Shown here: piece after piece, positions 1-6,465 of the stretch | How the letters are laid out: every line of letters starts with the position of its first letter | Position numbering within the stretch: the first letter of the stretch is position 1 | NCBI RefSeq assembly: GCF_002095465.1 | Contig: NZ_MLFP01000005.1 | Span: 186,001-250,000 of the forward strand | Source of the DNA: Pantoea rodasii | Lineage (GTDB): Bacteria > Pseudomonadota > Gammaproteobacteria > Enterobacterales > Enterobacteriaceae | Length of the DNA stretch: 64,000 nt | Reading direction: 5' to 3' | Notes under the pieces: generated by a model | Databases searched by the model: none | Told to the model about the DNA's origin: nothing | Seen by the model: the letters and a program-made list of their open reading frames with translations, nothing else | Position numbers and translations under genes: made by a program

Positions 1-96
1 ATGGTCTAGCTTGATGATCCGGCGCGTCTGCACCTTCCTGCCTTCCATAACTGCACGAACCATTTCGCTGTTAAAGATGATTGGACGTTCACGCAT
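1..96 (-). CDS. Phage protein, N-terminal part (window edge)
   Basis: Only the first 32 codons are inside the window; the gene continues to the left. The product starts MRERPIIFNSEMVRA and continues with a Gly-Arg-Lys-x-Gln-Thr-Arg-Arg stretch, the usual opening of a small ASCH-like protein common in the leftward early region of lambdoid prophages. An AGAGGTG ribosome binding site precedes the ATG. The gene overlaps the end of its upstream neighbour by 8 bases, so the two are translationally linked. The function of this family is not established; the assignment rests on the N-terminus alone. Confidence 0.6.
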   Translation of the reverse strand, partial: MRERPIIFNSEMVRAVMEGRKVQTRRIIKLDH

Positions 97-508
97 GGCT
101 TTTCACCTCTGCAATGATTGGCAAAAGTGATGCCTGATCGCGAACCGCTTTGATGGCATCGTCTGGGTAGCCCCATATATTGCCGTCATAAACATTGCGG
201 CGCTCCATACCAAGATAGTAGGGGTGGATTTGGGTGCCGTGGATGATGTAGTCGCGCATCATTTCAACTAAACCGCGCAAGGTTCCCCCGTGAGAGAAAC
301 CACGCCATTTGTTTGTCCAGGTGGTTTTGTGCGTGAAAACCCACTTGAGCGTGTAATCATCTAGGAACCAAACACGACCGCGCTTATCTACAAGCAGCTT
401 AGAAGTCATGTCGGTGCTGTCGTTATAGAAGAACCGCCGCCCGTGTGCTGAGATAACCTGAATGAGTTGGTTGGCATGTTCCAGACGTTCATTTTTGGTA
501 GCCATCAC
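89..508 (-). CDS. Phage hypothetical protein, 139 aa
   Basis: Soluble protein of 139 residues without signal peptide or membrane segment; the middle is rich in Trp, Tyr and His. Two in-frame ATG codons stand at the start (MMATKNERLE). It overlaps the downstream gene by 8 bases and the upstream Ea22-like gene by 4 (ATGA type), so it belongs to one leftward early operon. I do not recognise a domain. The packed operon and the phage neighbours support it being a real gene; its role is unknown. Confidence 0.6.
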   Translation of the reverse strand: MMATKNERLEHANQLIQVISAHGRRFFYNDSTDMTSKLLVDKRGRVWFLDDYTLKWVFTHKTTWTNKWRGFSHGGTLRGLVEMMRDYIIHGTQIHPYYLGMERRNVYDGNIWGYPDDAIKAVRDQASLLPIIAEVKSHA

Positions 509-1014
509 TCACCATCCTTAGCTGCATCGGCCCGGAGTTGGTTGGCAAGAGATTCAAGAGCCATTACTGGAACGCCGATATGACCAGTGCCTTCAAACTT
601 ATTCATCAGGTAATTGATAGCCAACTCGACACCTTCAGCGCGAATCTCATTGACCATGGCATCAGTAGCTGGAGAAGCTGGCTTATTGATGCCGGCACAT
701 GTGTAGACGCCAGTTCGTTTGCTCTCGGTGTAGCACTCGCCATCGATGTAATTAACCAACGCTGCGCACTCTGCTGTGACCAACTCCAGCTTCGAGCGCG
801 ACTCACGCGAATCATCACGCATAGCCAGCATCAGTGCTTCTGTGTCTTCCACTTTCCGCTGCAGCTCATTACCGCGAGCAATCGCAACATCGAGACGTGT
901 AGCTGATTCCGCCAGTAGCTTTGCAATATCTAGTAGTGGGGTGTCAGCGCCCAATGTTTTAGCCAGGTCGTGAGTGACCGAAACCAGCTCTTTATTTGAT
1001 AATTTATTAAACAT
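505..1014 (-). CDS. Ea22-like phage protein
   Basis: 169 residues. The N-terminal two thirds is helical and charged (LAESATRLDVAIARGNELQRK), probably coiled coil. The C-terminal part, with TDAMVNEIRAEGVE and LANQLRADAAK, matches the recurrent tail of Ea22-like proteins from the leftward early region of lambdoid phages. Ea22 proteins are non-essential and their biochemical role is unresolved. Stop and start overlap the next gene by 4 bases. A long antisense open frame over 538-906 is a shadow. Family call is from recalled motifs, not from a search. Confidence 0.65.
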   Translation of the reverse strand: MFNKLSNKELVSVTHDLAKTLGADTPLLDIAKLLAESATRLDVAIARGNELQRKVEDTEALMLAMRDDSRESRSKLELVTAECAALVNYIDGECYTESKRTGVYTCAGINKPASPATDAMVNEIRAEGVELAINYLMNKFEGTGHIGVPVMALESLANQLRADAAKDGE

Positions 1015-1025
1015 GCTGGTGGCCC

Positions 1026-1187
1026 TTAGTGAATGGTACGGTGAGCGTTGTTGAGTCGCTCAGCTGCGTTCTGTGCTGCAACAGGGTTATGGATTACTGA
1101 GCCGTCAGGCATGATCCAACCCGCCAAAATGATGCTGTAGGGCAGGGTGATGATGCCTACAGTGATGTGGTCTTTAGGGTGTTGCAT
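1026..1187 (-). CDS. Small phage protein, 53 aa
   Basis: The start is placed at the ATG at 1187 because a strong GGAGGAAGT ribosome binding site lies directly upstream. A longer in-frame version beginning near 1283 has no such site. The product starts MQHPKDHITVGIITLPYS, has one hydrophobic stretch (about residues 9-26) and a polar tail. It sits 11 bases upstream of the Ea22-like gene in the same operon. Not recognised; possibly a short membrane-associated early protein. Confidence 0.55.
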   Translation of the reverse strand: MQHPKDHITVGIITLPYSIILAGWIMPDGSVIHNPVAAQNAAERLNNAHRTIH

Positions 1188-1327
1188 ACTTCCTCCACGC
1201 TGTTTTTTGTTTGCACGAATCCCTTGCCTTTGATGGCAATAAATCACTGAGGGATTCATAAAATTGGCTGGCAGGTTCTGCAAAACCTGCAGCCGGTTAA
1301 CTCCACGCTATGAAAGGTATTGCGGTG

Positions 1328-1372
1328 CCGGGTGCCTCCCGGTGCTCTGGCCGAACTGACAAGGTCCAGAGC
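1328..1372. other. Tandem hairpins in non-coding early region
   Basis: Two perfect stem-loops lie 1 base apart. The first has arms CCGGG/CCCGG (1328-1332 and 1338-1342) with a 5-base loop. The second has arms GCTCTGG/CCAGAGC (1344-1350 and 1366-1372). Neither is followed by a T-run on either strand, so they are not ordinary terminators. They sit in a 400-base stretch (1190-1590) without a convincing gene and could be part of a leader or small RNA of the leftward transcript. Confidence 0.4.
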
Positions 1373-1449
1373 GGTGACTTAGACTTGAAGCACCAACTGA
1401 CCGCATGAAAGTTGGTATCAGTTCACCACGAGCGCATAGCCGCATTCAC

Positions 1450-1520
1450 CACAACGTTGAGAGCACTTAGCGCCTCTGTGGCGCGCCCATTTACGCCCGC
1501 CAAATGCTCTCATCGTTGTG
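1450..1520. repeat. Long imperfect inverted repeat with inner hairpin
   Basis: The 16-base arm at 1450-1465 (CACAACGTTGAGAGCA) pairs with 1505-1520 at 15 of 16 positions. Inside the 39-base loop a second hairpin (GCGCC at 1470-1474, GGCGC at 1480-1484) forms, giving a cruciform-like fold. The motif TTCACCAC occurs three times around it (about 1422, 1445 and 1531). It lies upstream of the plus-strand gene at 1590 and downstream of the leftward structured RNA. Regulatory RNA, phage operator or recombination site are all possible. Confidence 0.45.
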
Positions 1521-1589
1521 TGCCTGTCTTTTCACCACATCAGGCTCGATGGTATGCTGTTCATTCCTACACAGAATTTAGAGAATCTT

Positions 1590-1874
1590 ATGGATATCAA
1601 TGGACTTCAGGCTCAAATCAACGCATTAAATTTCGACATTGATAGACTTAAAGCCGCGCAAAAGCATTATGACGCCAACTTCGCAAACTTAACGGTAAGA
1701 ACAGAAATCACCGTTAGCCTCATAGCTGCGCTAATTAATTCAGGCCTTATTGATAAAGATAAGGCTTGTGAATTTGTTAAATCAGCACCTTTAAATATTC
1801 CTGGACAAGAGGAAGCGGTCCAGGGAGCGAAGCAAACAATCATTAAGATTCTTTCGTCAGCGAAGCCTGCTTAA
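1590..1874 (+). CDS. Phage hypothetical protein, 94 aa
   Basis: The start is the ATG at 1590 (MDINGLQAQINALNFDIDRL), the first Met after the structured region; upstream in-frame extensions run through the inverted repeat and look non-coding. The ribosome binding site (AGAG) is weak. The N-terminal 45 residues form a Leu/Ile heptad-like helix, suggesting a coiled coil; the rest is helical and polar. It is the only plus-strand gene in this part of the leftward early region, and its 3' end overlaps the convergent 44-residue gene by 32 bases. No known family recognised. Confidence 0.55.
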   Translation: MDINGLQAQINALNFDIDRLKAAQKHYDANFANLTVRTEITVSLIAALINSGLIDKDKACEFVKSAPLNIPGQEEAVQGAKQTIIKILSSAKPA

Positions 1875-1977
1875 TCACCGATACATCAATGAAAACCGGC
1901 CCGTTTTGAATTGCGAACGGCTTGGTCTCGACAACTTTTAAGCGTCCACTTGCGGCGCTTTTTGATTTGTTAGCCAT
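1843..1977 (-). CDS. Small phage protein, 44 aa
   Basis: Reads MANKSKSAASGRLKVVETKP onward to a stop at 1843, with a GCGAGG ribosome binding site 7 bases before the ATG. The Lys-rich start followed by a short hydrophobic tail (NGPVFIDVSV) resembles small proteins that follow C4-type structured RNAs in enterobacterial prophages. It lies just downstream of the folded stretch 1999-2062 on the same strand. The convergent overlap with the 94-residue gene means at most modest expression of both together. Function unknown. Confidence 0.5.
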   Translation of the reverse strand: MANKSKSAASGRLKVVETKPFAIQNGPVFIDVSVIKQASLTKES

Positions 1978-1998
1978 CAATAACCTCGCTAAAAAGTG

Positions 1999-2062
1999 GC
2001 GGTTACCGGGTCGAACACTATCTTCCCTCTCCTACAAAGGGTGAAAGCCCCGGAGCAACCGC
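1999..2062 (-). ncRNA. Candidate structured (C4-like) regulatory RNA
   Basis: An outer stem pairs GCGGTT (1999-2004) with AACCGC (2057-2062) and continues as CCGGG (2006-2010) with CCCGG (2049-2053). An inner CCCT/AGGG pair closes a Y-shaped fold. On the minus strand it lies about 20 bases before the start of a 44-residue gene. Phages P1/P7 and several prophages have a processed C4 antisense RNA in a comparable leader position before antirepressor genes. The comparison is by position and general shape only; I have not matched it to the family consensus. Confidence 0.35.
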
Positions 2063-2102
2063 TTAAATAAAACAATATCTCTCTTTCCACTACACACAGC
2101 CT

Positions 2103-2269
2103 TCAAAACGGACTCTTTGAGGGTAACTGCACTTCGTCAAGATCAACACTCAGCACACCAGTATCTGCATCACATATCAGCTCAGCATTTGGGAAAAGCT
2201 TAAGGAAGGTAATCAAATCCCCAATGCTGTAGCCGTCATCTGCTTGACCATCATTGGCAATTTACTCAC
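2103..2269 (-). CDS. Small phage protein, about 55 aa (start region frameshifted)
   Basis: A frame encoding NDGQADDGYSIGDLITFLKL and a further acidic tail ends at 2103 but has no ATG, GTG or TTG near its beginning. A GTG at 2269 with a perfect GGAGG site 7 bases upstream reads V-S-K and is out of frame by one base. Adding one A to the AAA run at 2261-2263 (TTT on the plus strand) joins the two as MSKIANDGQ and gives 55 codons. This is one of fourteen such homopolymer breaks in the window. Acidic small protein, no family recognised. Confidence 0.5.
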
Positions 2270-2371
2270 CTGACAACCTCCGCAAAAATCCAACCCAGAT
2301 AATTCCAACAAGCTAAGTAATCGGATAATCTTTATGCATCTCTAAAGCGGCTGAAAAAGGAATTCGTAAGC

Positions 2372-2692
2372 TTGCAAAATCCACTTTCTCAACTTGCCCT
2401 TAATGCCTGGTACAAGGTCCTGATCGCCCTTGGAGGCGCAGTGTTTCTTCTCACTGGCGCTGGTGCATTTCCTGCTTTTCCTACAGCAGCAACAGGAGCT
2501 ATCTCTCTCGGCTGTGTTTTCATTGGCATCGGCGAATGGATAAATCACCCTTTGAAAACTGCCATCTATCAGGAAGATGCTTTTAGGGAACGCGTCTTCA
2601 CGATCAGATGGAGAAGCAACAAACCCATTGGCATCGCCTTTGACGTTCTTGGTGCCACACTCACAGCAATAGGGATTTACAAGTTCTTTTAA
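2372..2692 (+). CDS. Small prophage inner-membrane protein, 106 aa
   Basis: Starts at TTG 2372 (MQNPLSQLALNAWYKVL); an AAGGA lies 11 bases upstream and a GATAAT-like -10 at about 2323. It has hydrophobic segments at residues 14-33 and 39-52 and a third at the C-terminus (about 87-105). The GEWINHPL motif near residue 54 recurs in small membrane proteins carried by enterobacterial prophages. It is transcribed against the leftward operon, the usual position of a lysogenic conversion gene. A membrane role such as superinfection exclusion is speculation. Confidence 0.6.
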   Translation: MQNPLSQLALNAWYKVLIALGGAVFLLTGAGAFPAFPTAATGAISLGCVFIGIGEWINHPLKTAIYQEDAFRERVFTIRWRSNKPIGIAFDVLGATLTAIGIYKFF

Positions 2693-2862
2693 GTCCCAGC
2701 CGTAAACCTTAACTTCGCCTAACTCTTTGTTAATGCTAACCGAGCCGGGAGCAATAACATTTAGGTGCTCAAAGAACGAGTAATTCATATCCATCATCCT
2801 GCTTAATCGCGAATCATCCCGATACAGCTTTCCACATCAGTCGGCATCTATCCGATGAGTTA

Positions 2863-2891
2863 AATATACTTTCGAGTATATTGAGTGTAAA
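2863..2891 (-). promoter_or_regulatory. Leftward early promoter pL
   Basis: On the minus strand, TTTACA (2886-2891) and TATATT (2863-2868) are separated by exactly 17 bases, a near-consensus sigma-70 promoter. The spacer and flanks carry the CI-type operators, so it should be repressed in the lysogen. It drives the leftward early genes from about 2800 towards position 1. Confidence 0.7.
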
Positions 2892-2927
2892 TACTCAAAG
2901 GTAAATTAATTGTACTTTTAGGTATAC
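2865..2927. promoter_or_regulatory. Left operator cluster, three sites
   Basis: Three 16-base imperfect palindromes at 2865-2880 (TATACTTTCGAGTATA), 2890-2905 and 2912-2927 share the pattern of the right operators (TAYACY, 4-base centre, AGTATA-like). They overlap pL. The cluster lies directly beyond the 3' end of cI, so there is no rex-like gene between cI and OL. Confidence 0.7.
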
Positions 2928-2974
2928 TACGCTGTTTTATATGAAAATAAATTTTTAAGGGGGGTTGAGGCAAT

Positions 2975-2998
2975 AAAAAACCCGGCGCTGTGGCCGGG
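2975..2998 (-). terminator. Terminator of the cI transcript
   Basis: On the minus strand a CCCGGCC/GGCCGGG-type GC-rich hairpin is followed by TTTTTT, 22 bases past the cI stop. It separates repressor transcription from the left operators. Confidence 0.8.
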
Positions 2999-3019
2999 TC
3001 AGGGGAAGAATCATTCAAG

Positions 3020-3706
3020 TCAGGGCAAGTTGGTAACCTTCGCATCGACAACCACACCTATGATCCGGCAGTTGCCATTGATTTCTGTCATTGGGTATTG
3101 AGGGTTTAAGGGCTTGAGGAACTTTCTGCCCGCATCAATTACCAACTTTTTGAAGGTTGCTTCGTTCTCATTGTCGAGCTTGGCGACAACCAGCTTCCCG
3201 TTACGAGCCTCAACCTCGGGGTCAATCAAGATTGCCATACCTTCAGGAATGCTCAGGCCAGCTGGAGCTGTCATCGAGTCACCCTTAACATCAAGCCAGA
3301 ATGCATTCTCTGAGCAATCAACAGTCGTCTCATACCAGCGATCAACACTCTTGCGGTGATAGGGTTCTACAGCTTCCATCCATTGTCCTGCGCTAACCCA
3401 GCTGATAACTGGGAAACTTCCCTTTGGTTCATTCATGCCAGCGAAGGCCACGTTTGATGGCTCAGGTTTAACCAAACCATCCAGCCAGCCTCGACTGAGC
3501 TTTAAAGATTCTTCGATTTGACGAGCGGACTGCTCTCCAATGTTTCGCTTGTTGGCTTTTCCTGCTGGATAGAGCATTCGAGAAACAACGGTCGCGTCTA
3601 GCCCTGCCGCTTCAGCAAATTTTCTTTGTGTCTCATATCCATCTACCAATTCCTGCAGTTTCTGCCTGCGGATTTCGAAGATGTCATTGCCTGATTCAAT
3701 TTTCAT
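3020..3706 (-). CDS. cI: CI-type phage repressor, S24/LexA autopeptidase
   Basis: 228 residues from ATG 3706. The N-terminal helix-turn-helix (about 10-60, ETQRKFAEAAGLDATVVSRM) binds the palindromes on either side. The C-terminal S24 peptidase domain has the cleavage pair A89-G90, Ser144 in KGDSM and a candidate Lys186 in ATFKKL, spaced as in lambda CI. RecA-stimulated self-cleavage, hence SOS induction, is expected. The start is chosen because a longer form to 3793 would read through the operators. No good ribosome binding site precedes it, as in the leaderless lambda cI message. It is divergent from the Cro-like gene and followed by a terminator. Confidence 0.9.
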   Translation of the reverse strand: MKIESGNDIFEIRRQKLQELVDGYETQRKFAEAAGLDATVVSRMLYPAGKANKRNIGEQSARQIEESLKLSRGWLDGLVKPEPSNVAFAGMNEPKGSFPVISWVSAGQWMEAVEPYHRKSVDRWYETTVDCSENAFWLDVKGDSMTAPAGLSIPEGMAILIDPEVEARNGKLVVAKLDNENEATFKKLVIDAGRKFLKPLNPQYPMTEINGNCRIIGVVVDAKVTNLP

Positions 3707-3724
3707 ACCCGAATCATACGAAAA

Positions 3725-3779
3725 TTTACTCTCAGGTAAATGACTCTCAGGTATTGAATAAAATATACTTACGGGTATA
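3725..3779. promoter_or_regulatory. Right operator cluster, three sites
   Basis: Three 16-base operators at 3725-3740 (TTTACTCTCAGGTAAA), 3740-3755 and 3764-3779 (TATACTTACGGGTATA) fill the cI-cro gap. They match the left cluster, giving six sites for one repressor. The outer two cover the likely repressor-maintenance and pR promoters. Confidence 0.75.
3741..3769 (+). promoter_or_regulatory. Rightward early promoter pR
   Basis: TGACTC (3741-3746), a 17-base spacer and TATACT (3764-3769) precede the Cro-like gene by 38 bases. The -10 lies inside the operator at 3764-3779, so repressor binding would block it directly. Confidence 0.6.
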
Positions 3780-3807
3780 CTCATTTTCATCAATCACAGG
3801 AGGCTTC

Positions 3808-4050
3808 ATGGAAACGTTAAGAGCGTATCTAAATGGCCTTGCGTTGGGTAAGCAACGGGACTTCGCCGCTAATTGCGAAACGTCACTTGAGTACCTGCGC
3901 AAAGCAATCAGTAAAGGCCAAAAGCTTGGCCCAGCGTTATCAGTTCTTATCGAAATTAATTCATCAGGTGCAGTAAGCAGGAAAGACCTTCACCCGGAAG
4001 ACTGGATGAAAATCTGGCCCGAACTGAATTCTAAAGCCACCGCAGCTTAG
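3808..4050 (+). CDS. Cro/YdaS-like DNA-binding protein
   Basis: 80 residues from ATG 3808, preceded by a perfect AGGAGG. METLRAYLNGLALGKQRDFA and the following TSLEYLRKAIS form a helix-turn-helix of the YdaS (Rac prophage) type. The C-terminal VSRKDLHPEDWMKIWPEL also matches that family. As first gene under pR opposite cI it occupies the Cro position and is expected to bind the six operators and oppose CI. YdaS was once called an antitoxin; its Cro-like role fits the context better. Confidence 0.8.
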   Translation: METLRAYLNGLALGKQRDFAANCETSLEYLRKAISKGQKLGPALSVLIEINSSGAVSRKDLHPEDWMKIWPELNSKATAA

Positions 4051-4075
4051 CGGTAACTACAACAGGGAAATAGAA

Positions 4076-4609
4076 ATGGTAGACACCATAAACATAGCGA
4101 TCCGCCTGATGTGCAAAGCGCATCCACATGGTCGTTTGGGCATGGCTTCTGACATGGGTATGACCATCGATCAGTTCCAAAACCACCTGTACCGGAAGTG
4201 CGGAAGTCGCTTTTTCACCATGGATGAGCTGCAGCAGATGGAAGACCTGTCCAAGAGTAATCACCTGGCTGAGTACTTCGCTAACCGCCGTGGCTTAACG
4301 CTGGTGGACATTGCCTCCGTACAGAATGTGGACAAGGTTGATTTGTTCGACATTGAGATGCGCTCTAACGCAGCAGCTGGCCAACTGGCGATTGCCAAAC
4401 AGGAAGCCGCAGCTGATGGCGTGATTGACAAGCAAGAGTTGAAGAAGCTTTCCGGTTTATTTCAGCAAAAGATTCGCCACCAGATGCACGGTTTCTTTGG
4501 CTTCCTCGCGCTGTATGGCGCAAGCGTCTCAGAACACAACGTGGATATGTTCATGGCTAACCGCAAGGTGGAAGTTGCCGGGATGCAGGTTCAGTCGGCG
4601 GAGGTATGA
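4076..4609 (+). CDS. YmfL-like phage regulator in CII position
   Basis: 177 residues beginning MVDTINIAIRLMCKAHPHGR. The segment GMTIDQFQNHLYRKCGSRFF resembles a helix-turn-helix found in YmfL/CII-like regulators of enterobacterial prophages; the C-terminal half (residues 95-150) is helical. It is the second gene under pR, 25 bases after the Cro-like gene, where lambda has cII. An activator role in lysogeny is inference from position. The next gene starts one base after its stop. Confidence 0.55.
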   Translation: MVDTINIAIRLMCKAHPHGRLGMASDMGMTIDQFQNHLYRKCGSRFFTMDELQQMEDLSKSNHLAEYFANRRGLTLVDIASVQNVDKVDLFDIEMRSNAAAGQLAIAKQEAAADGVIDKQELKKLSGLFQQKIRHQMHGFFGFLALYGASVSEHNVDMFMANRKVEVAGMQVQSAEV

Positions 4610-4610
4610 A

Positions 4611-5039
4611 GTGAGTAGAGCAGAAAAGTTGAACGCCCCGGTTTGCAGACCAGAGCGTTCGGCATCGTCAAATCGTCCAGCGTGGAGAAACAACGATATG
4701 TCCAGCATAAATCATACAAGACCTGTCTTGCAATTCCGGTGTCGCGTGGAGGTTAGCGGCATTCGGTATGAGCAAATCATACCTGGTGCTGGTGGGGTGA
4801 ACAACTACCACTCAGTGGATCATCTGGTAGTGGGCAACGCGTGGAATGATTTTTACCGTAAACCAGAGGGTTCCATATGCGAATCGTTGATCGCTGGTTC
4901 ACCAACCGAAGAGGCATCGCTGTGCATGTCATTCGTTGGGAGTGAGACACTGGACGGGTTATCTACCTCATACCCGGTTACGAACATGGAGAGTGCTTTA
5001 GCCCTCTGGAAATGTTCCTCCGCGACTTTCGGGAAATAG
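4611..5039 (+). CDS. Phage early hypothetical protein, 142 aa
   Basis: The GTG at 4611 is chosen because GGAGG lies 7 bases upstream and the previous gene stops at 4609. The first ATG (4698) would drop the N-terminal 29 residues. The first 30 residues are basic and Arg/Pro-rich; residues 35-140 look like a compact soluble domain with Cys residues (FRCRVEVSGIRYEQIIPGAG). It lies between the CII-position gene and the replication initiator. I do not recognise it. Confidence 0.5.
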   Translation: MSRAEKLNAPVCRPERSASSNRPAWRNNDMSSINHTRPVLQFRCRVEVSGIRYEQIIPGAGGVNNYHSVDHLVVGNAWNDFYRKPEGSICESLIAGSPTEEASLCMSFVGSETLDGLSTSYPVTNMESALALWKCSSATFGK

Positions 5040-5048
5040 AGGCACCAC

Positions 5049-5924
5049 ATGAGTTTACTTCTGAAAGTGAAACCGCTGGTGGTTAGCCCTGTGCTTGCCT
5101 GCCGTATCGGTCTCAACGAAGCAATCGTGCTTCAGCAGATTTGCTACTGGTTGGAAGACACGCCGTCTGGCGTTGAAAAGGCTGGCCGTAAGTGGGTGTA
5201 CAACACACATGAGCAGTGGAATGAGCAGTTCCCGTTCTGGTCGTCAGATACGGTCAAGCGCGCACTTAACAGCCTGAAAAAACATGGTCTGATTCATGTG
5301 GAACAGTGGAACAAGTCTAAACATGACCGCACCAATTTCTACGCAATTAACTATGACAACCCACTGCTAACCGATGAGTGCAATTTGCCCTCATCGAAGG
5401 GTGCAAATTCCACCTCATCGAGCAGGGCAAAAACACCATCTTCGATTGGTGGCAATCTGCCCTCATCCATCGGGGCAAAACGCCCTGTTCTTACAGAGAA
5501 TACAACAGAGAATACTACAGAGATTACAGGTAAAGACTCTTGTCCGGTTTCTGCGAAACCCGACGATGAGCTGGATGAGTTCAAGGTTCTTGAGCATCTG
5601 AACCGTGCCGCTGGTCTTCGTTACCAGAAATCTCGTTCATCGCTAGGCCCAATCCGTGGTCGCCTGTTAGAGGATTTTACCGCCGATGAGCTGATCCTCG
5701 CCGTGGATTACACCATCGCTAAATGGTCCGATGACGCCAAGATGCGCGACTACGTCCGCCCGGAAACGATTTTCCGTCAGGGAAAGTTCCCCGCATACCT
5801 CGGTTCGGCTCAGGCATGGGAGCGCGCTGGCCGTCCGCCATGCGTCAAAGGCAAGTGGCAGCGCGACACCACACAGGTGGCGAGCATGGATTACCAGATT
5901 CCTGACGGATTCAAGGGGGCTTAA
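5049..5924 (+). CDS. Phage replication initiation protein (O-like)
   Basis: 291 residues. Residues 1-110 are a winged-helix region typical of phage initiators (NEAIVLQQICYWLEDTPSGV and TVKRALNSLKKHGLIHVEQW). Residues 111-145 are a linker made of 8-residue repeats encoded by DNA iterons. Residues 180-260 match the conserved phage C-terminal domain (LNRAAGLRYQKSRSSLGPIR, then VRPETIFRQGKFPAYLG). It should bind the origin and recruit host helicase. In lambda the origin likewise lies within O. No helicase-loader gene follows in the usual place. Confidence 0.8.
   Translation: MSLLLKVKPLVVSPVLACRIGLNEAIVLQQICYWLEDTPSGVEKAGRKWVYNTHEQWNEQFPFWSSDTVKRALNSLKKHGLIHVEQWNKSKHDRTNFYAINYDNPLLTDECNLPSSKGANSTSSSRAKTPSSIGGNLPSSIGAKRPVLTENTTENTTEITGKDSCPVSAKPDDELDEFKVLEHLNRAAGLRYQKSRSSLGPIRGRLLEDFTADELILAVDYTIAKWSDDAKMRDYVRPETIFRQGKFPAYLGSAQAWERAGRPPCVKGKWQRDTTQVASMDYQIPDGFKGA
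5380..5480 (+). repeat. 24-bp iterons inside the initiator gene, putative origin
   Basis: Four full units and the start of a fifth begin at about 5380, 5403, 5427, 5451 and 5475, in step with the reading frame. Each begins GCAA and has a CC(A/C)TC(A/T)TCGA-like core. They encode degenerate 8-residue units (NLPSSKGA, NSTSSSRA, KTPSSIGG, NLPSSIGA). Iterons inside the initiator gene are the arrangement of lambda ori. Origin function is inferred from this. Confidence 0.65.
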
Positions 5925-5926
5925 CC

Positions 5927-6349
5927 ATGAAGCACGCAGTTAACACTGAATCGCTGATTCTGGCTCACCTGGTGGCGAACCCCGGCCAGACTCCGGCGCA
6001 GATTGCTCAAGCAATTGGACGTACTTACATAACGGTGAAGAGCACACTCAAGATCATGCTAGCCAACTGTGATGTATGGAATGACGGTTACTCCCTTCAT
6101 TTCGCTGTTGAGGCCGATGGCATTGCCGAAACTGAGTATCTGCGCCTTGCGAAACTGGCTGAAGAGCTTCAGTCACGTAATTGCTGGTATCGCGCCGGAC
6201 AGGCATGGGCACAAGCACGTAACTCTACCAGCCGTCCTGGCTTGCAAGAAAAAGCCATTTATCAGCATCAGCGCTGCATGGAAGAGGGCAACATCCGAGC
6301 GCCCAAGCCAGAGCCTGACCCGCTTCTGGGCAGGAGTTACAGCCGATGA
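5927..6349 (+). CDS. PerC-like winged-helix phage protein
   Basis: 140 residues. Residues 5-50 form a winged helix (ESLILAHLVANPGQTPAQIA). Residues 75-115 (LAEELQSRNCWYRAGQAWAQ) resemble the PerC family, in which a Gln/Lys-rich helix follows an A-E-x-L-E motif. PerC-type proteins are transcriptional regulators, many of them phage-encoded. It starts 3 bases after the initiator stop. DNA binding is likely; target unknown. Confidence 0.55.
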   Translation: MKHAVNTESLILAHLVANPGQTPAQIAQAIGRTYITVKSTLKIMLANCDVWNDGYSLHFAVEADGIAETEYLRLAKLAEELQSRNCWYRAGQAWAQARNSTSRPGLQEKAIYQHQRCMEEGNIRAPKPEPDPLLGRSYSR

Positions 6350-6465
6350 GACCGATTAAAGCGCATTTCCAGTGCAACGCAGGATTTTACATCGGCGCGC
6401 GAGTTTCGATTCTGGCAATCATCAGTTTGACTATTTATCTGGCGTGGGAGTTTCACAAAGCATGA
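6346..6465 (+). CDS. Small single-pass membrane protein, 39 aa
   Basis: Too short for most gene finders. ATG 6346 reads MRPIKAHFQCNAGFYIGARV and then one membrane segment (ARVSILAIISLTIYLAW, about residues 18-35). It overlaps the previous gene by 4 bases and the ParB-like gene by 4 (ATGA), with CAGGAG 8 bases upstream. The tight coupling on both sides argues that it is translated. Similar tiny membrane proteins occur in the replication region of other lambdoid phages; role unknown. Confidence 0.55.
   Translation: MRPIKAHFQCNAGFYIGARVSILAIISLTIYLAWEFHKA

Noticed and set aside
2342-2797. 151-residue minus-strand frame as a full gene
   Set aside because: Two thirds of it is antisense to a convincing membrane protein gene and becomes a Cys/Lys-rich low-sense peptide; kept only as a finding about its N-terminal part.
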